A DNA stretch of 14,348 nucleotides. It comes from DASYTH01 sp036002505 (GTDB taxonomy: Bacteria > Actinomycetota > Actinomycetes > Mycobacteriales > Pseudonocardiaceae). Below are positions 12,783 to 14,348 of the stretch, one piece after another (the stretch's first letter is position 1; every line of letters starts with the position of its first letter). Location of the stretch: the NCBI RefSeq assembly GCF_036002505.1, contig NZ_DASYTH010000036.1:1-14348 (forward strand), given 5' to 3'. A program made the translations under genes and the position numbers. The notes beneath the pieces are model-generated. The model was not told where the DNA came from and did no database searches. It saw only the letters and a program-made list of their open reading frames with translations.

Positions 12783-13763
12783 GTGTCGCACGATCAGTCC
12801 GTGGATAGAGGCCCCCTCGCTGACCTGCAGCGGTTGCGTGACCACAGCCGTCACGGTGTCATTGCGGTCGGTACCCTGGCGAAACTTGGCGTGACGCCGA
12901 GCACGGCATATCGGAGATGTGTGCCGAACGGTCCGTGGCAACGGCCACTGCCGGGCATCGTCGTCCTACACAACGCTCAACCCACCCGCCGGCAACTCAT
13001 CGAGGCGGCTCTCCTGTATGCAGGGACAGGAGCTGTGGTGACCGGGCTTGAAGCCTGCCGGCAGCACGGGCTCGTCCGGCTTCCGGACGAAGCGTCTGTG
13101 CACCTGCTCCTGCCGGCCGACCGGAAGGTCATCAGCAGCGCCTATGTGACCATCGAGCGCACGACCAGGTTGCCGGAACCCGTGATCCGGGATGGTCTCC
13201 CGTTGGCACCTCTGGTGCGGTCGGTGCTCGATGCATGCCGGCGGCTGCGAGCCTTCGATACGGTCGGCGCACTCATCACGGAGGCGGTTCAGCGCCGACG
13301 GATACATCCCGAGCGCTTGGCGCACGAACTCAGCATGGGGAGCCGGCGCGGCACTTCAGTACCACGTGAGGTACTCCGGGACATCGTCGGCGGGGCTCGG
13401 TCCGTTGCCGAGCTCGACGCGATGCGCGTCTGGAAGCGCACCGGACTTCCGCCGTTGACGTGGAACTGCGAACTGTTCGACGCGGAAGGAAGGTTCATAG
13501 CCTGCCCGGACGGCTGGTGCGGTGAAGTCGGTCTTGCCTGGGAGATCGACTCCTACGAGTTCCACTTCGGCCGGACCGACTATGCGCGGACGTTGGCCAG
13601 GAACACCACGTACGCGGCGAACGGGATCACGGTCGTGCGAACGCTGCCCAATCGGCTCCGGAACGAGCCGGATGCCGTCGTCGCCGAGCTGCTGGCCGCG
13701 CATCGGAGCGCCGCCGTGCGACCTCGGCCGCAGGTCATGACCAGGCGGCTCAACGTGCGATGA
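12783..13763 (+). CDS. AbiEi-like winged-helix protein with C-terminal PD-(D/E)XK-like (Vsr/DUF559-type) domain
   Basis: The 326-residue protein seems to have two parts. Residues 20-100 (HGVIAVGTLAKLGVTPSTAY, then PLPGIVVL and LYAGTGAVVTGLEACRQHGL) resemble the winged-helix and following region of AbiEi antitoxin-domain proteins. The C-terminal part has PDGW (242-245), then WEIDSYEFHF with E254 and D256, and NGITVVRTLPNRL, the order seen in Vsr/DUF559-like nuclease folds, so DNA cleavage is possible but unproven. No AbiEii-like nucleotidyltransferase toxin is adjacent. GTG 12783 is the furthest plausible start; no Shine-Dalgarno is seen, and GTG 12801 is an alternative. The gene is flanked by two palindromic repeats; the second contains its stop codon. 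Base usage looks less GC-extreme than in the neighbours. Confidence 0.75.
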   Translation: MSHDQSVDRGPLADLQRLRDHSRHGVIAVGTLAKLGVTPSTAYRRCVPNGPWQRPLPGIVVLHNAQPTRRQLIEAALLYAGTGAVVTGLEACRQHGLVRLPDEASVHLLLPADRKVISSAYVTIERTTRLPEPVIRDGLPLAPLVRSVLDACRRLRAFDTVGALITEAVQRRRIHPERLAHELSMGSRRGTSVPREVLRDIVGGARSVAELDAMRVWKRTGLPPLTWNCELFDAEGRFIACPDGWCGEVGLAWEIDSYEFHFGRTDYARTLARNTTYAANGITVVRTLPNRLRNEPDAVVAELLAAHRSAAVRPRPQVMTRRLNVR

Positions 13764-13809
13764 ATGCCCCATTCAGTGCGGCAGGTGCATCGAATGAGTC
13801 ATTCATCGC
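13757..13809. repeat. Palindromic repeat, copy 3 (degenerate)
   Basis: The left arm (13757-13780) matches copies 1 and 2 except for one base (GCCCC instead of GCCTC). The right arm (13786-13809) differs from a perfect complement at five of 24 positions. The TGA at 13761-13763 inside the left arm is the stop codon of the upstream gene. Confidence 0.85.
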
Positions 13810-13890
13810 CCTTCCAGCCGTTCGGGTAAGCCGCACCCCGGGTGGCCGCACGCTTGGTGACTGGGTACCTTGCTGAACCTAACTGGCGAG

Positions 13891-13926
13891 TAACCTACGC
13901 GCCTCGTGGTCGTTGCACGTAGGTAA
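13891..13926. promoter_or_regulatory. Operator-like inverted repeat before the Mkl-type gene
   Basis: TAACCTACGCGC (13891-13902) and GCACGTAGGTAA (13915-13926) are complementary at 10 of 12 positions, with a 12-base spacer. The element lies 20 bases before the ATG and just before the Shine-Dalgarno. TAACCT here could also be a -10 box. It may be a repressor site or a 5' leader hairpin. Confidence 0.45.
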
Positions 13927-13946
13927 GCGGGACAGCAGGAGGTTCG

Positions 13947-14348
13947 ATGGGCGCCGAGGTGGTCGTCGAGGGCCTGACGAAGTCCTTCGGCAGGCAGGCT
14001 ATCTGGCGCGACGTCACGCTCACGTTGCCGCCGGGTGAGATCAGCGTGATGCTCGGCCCGTCCGGCACCGGCAAGTCCGTGTTCCTCAAGTCCATGATCG
14101 GCCTGCTCAAGCCCGACCGCGGCAAGTGCGTGATCAACGGCGTCGACATCGTCACGTGCTCGGAGCACAAGCTCTACGAGACGCGGAAGTTGTTCGGGGT
14201 GCTGTTCCAGGATGGTGCGTTGTTCGGGTCGATGAACCTGTATGACAACGTGGCGTTTCCGTTGCGGGAGCACACGAAGAGGTCCGAGGCGGAGATCCGG
14301 CGGATCGTGTTCGAGAAGCTGGAGATGACCGGTCTGCAGGGCGCGGAG
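13947..14348 (+). CDS. mkl: ABC transporter ATP-binding protein, Mkl/MlaF type (3' end outside window)
   Basis: The first 134 residues of an ABC ATPase are present and the frame is open to the window edge. Seen are Walker A GPSGTGKS (37-44), KSMIGLLKPDRG, and the Q-loop LFQDGALFGSMNLYDNV (Q89), where GALFGSM is characteristic of the MlaF/Mkl subfamily that powers Mce lipid importers. In mycobacteria Mkl (MceG) serves the Mce complexes and lies near rplL, as here. Substrate would be a lipid or sterol, moved across the envelope. AGGAGG (13937-13942) lies 4 bases before the ATG. The signature motif and Walker B are beyond the window. Confidence 0.88.
   Translation, partial: MGAEVVVEGLTKSFGRQAIWRDVTLTLPPGEISVMLGPSGTGKSVFLKSMIGLLKPDRGKCVINGVDIVTCSEHKLYETRKLFGVLFQDGALFGSMNLYDNVAFPLREHTKRSEAEIRRIVFEKLEMTGLQGAE

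Noticed and set aside
12685..12894. Small open frames made by the palindromic repeat on both strands (both begin or contain MNASFSAAAALNEAF)
   Set aside because: The same peptide on both strands simply reflects the palindrome; there is no ribosome-binding site and no support for translation.

Overview
The window looks like the chromosome of a high-GC actinomycete, most likely of the Pseudonocardiaceae (Amycolatopsis-like). The evidence is very high GC at third codon positions, frequent GTG starts, and a gene order that matches the conserved actinobacterial ribosomal-protein/secE-nusG locus as I recall it from Mycobacterium and Streptomyces: tRNA-Met, rpmG, hadA, hadB, then tRNA-Trp, secE, nusG, rplK, rplA, later rplJ, rplL and an Mkl-type ATPase. 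The genus is an inference; no 16S or phylogenetic marker search was possible.

Layout. Bases 62-1207 hold tRNA-Met, rpmG and the two hot-dog dehydratase subunits hadA and hadB. Convergent to them is an aspartate-type aminotransferase (1296-2501, minus); four 21-bp tandem repeats lie at the junction. Bases 2658-5443 carry tRNA-Trp, secE, nusG, rplK and rplA on the plus strand, with a 202-nt potentially highly structured gap between rplK and rplA. Bases 5507-10739 are an accessory sugar-uptake module inserted between rplA and rplJ: a minus-strand operon (XylF-like lipoprotein, single-domain ABC ATPase, XylH-like permease, ROK sugar kinase) divergent from a ROK-family repressor, with an inverted-repeat operator between them. 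An uncharacterised single-pass membrane protein (10711-11463, minus) follows. Bases 11498-12688 are the rplJ-rplL operon with an L10-type autoregulatory leader. Bases 12783-13763 encode an AbiEi-like winged-helix/PD-(D/E)XK-like protein of unknown role. The window ends inside an Mkl/MlaF-type ABC ATPase gene.

How the parts work together. The ribosomal proteins (L33, L11, L1, L10, L7/L12), NusG and SecE form the usual translation/transcription/secretion set; L11, L10 and L7/L12 build the GTPase-associated centre and stalk. The sugar module would import a monosaccharide (XylF-like binding protein), phosphorylate it with a ROK kinase, and be controlled by the divergent ROK repressor.

The most unusual structure is a palindromic element (arms of 24-26 bp) that occurs three times, each time at the stop codon of a plus-strand gene (rplA, rplL, the AbiEi-like gene). 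In the third case the repeat supplies the stop codon itself. Together with an operator-like palindrome just upstream of the AbiEi-like gene, the segment 12694-13809 is the best candidate for something not yet described.
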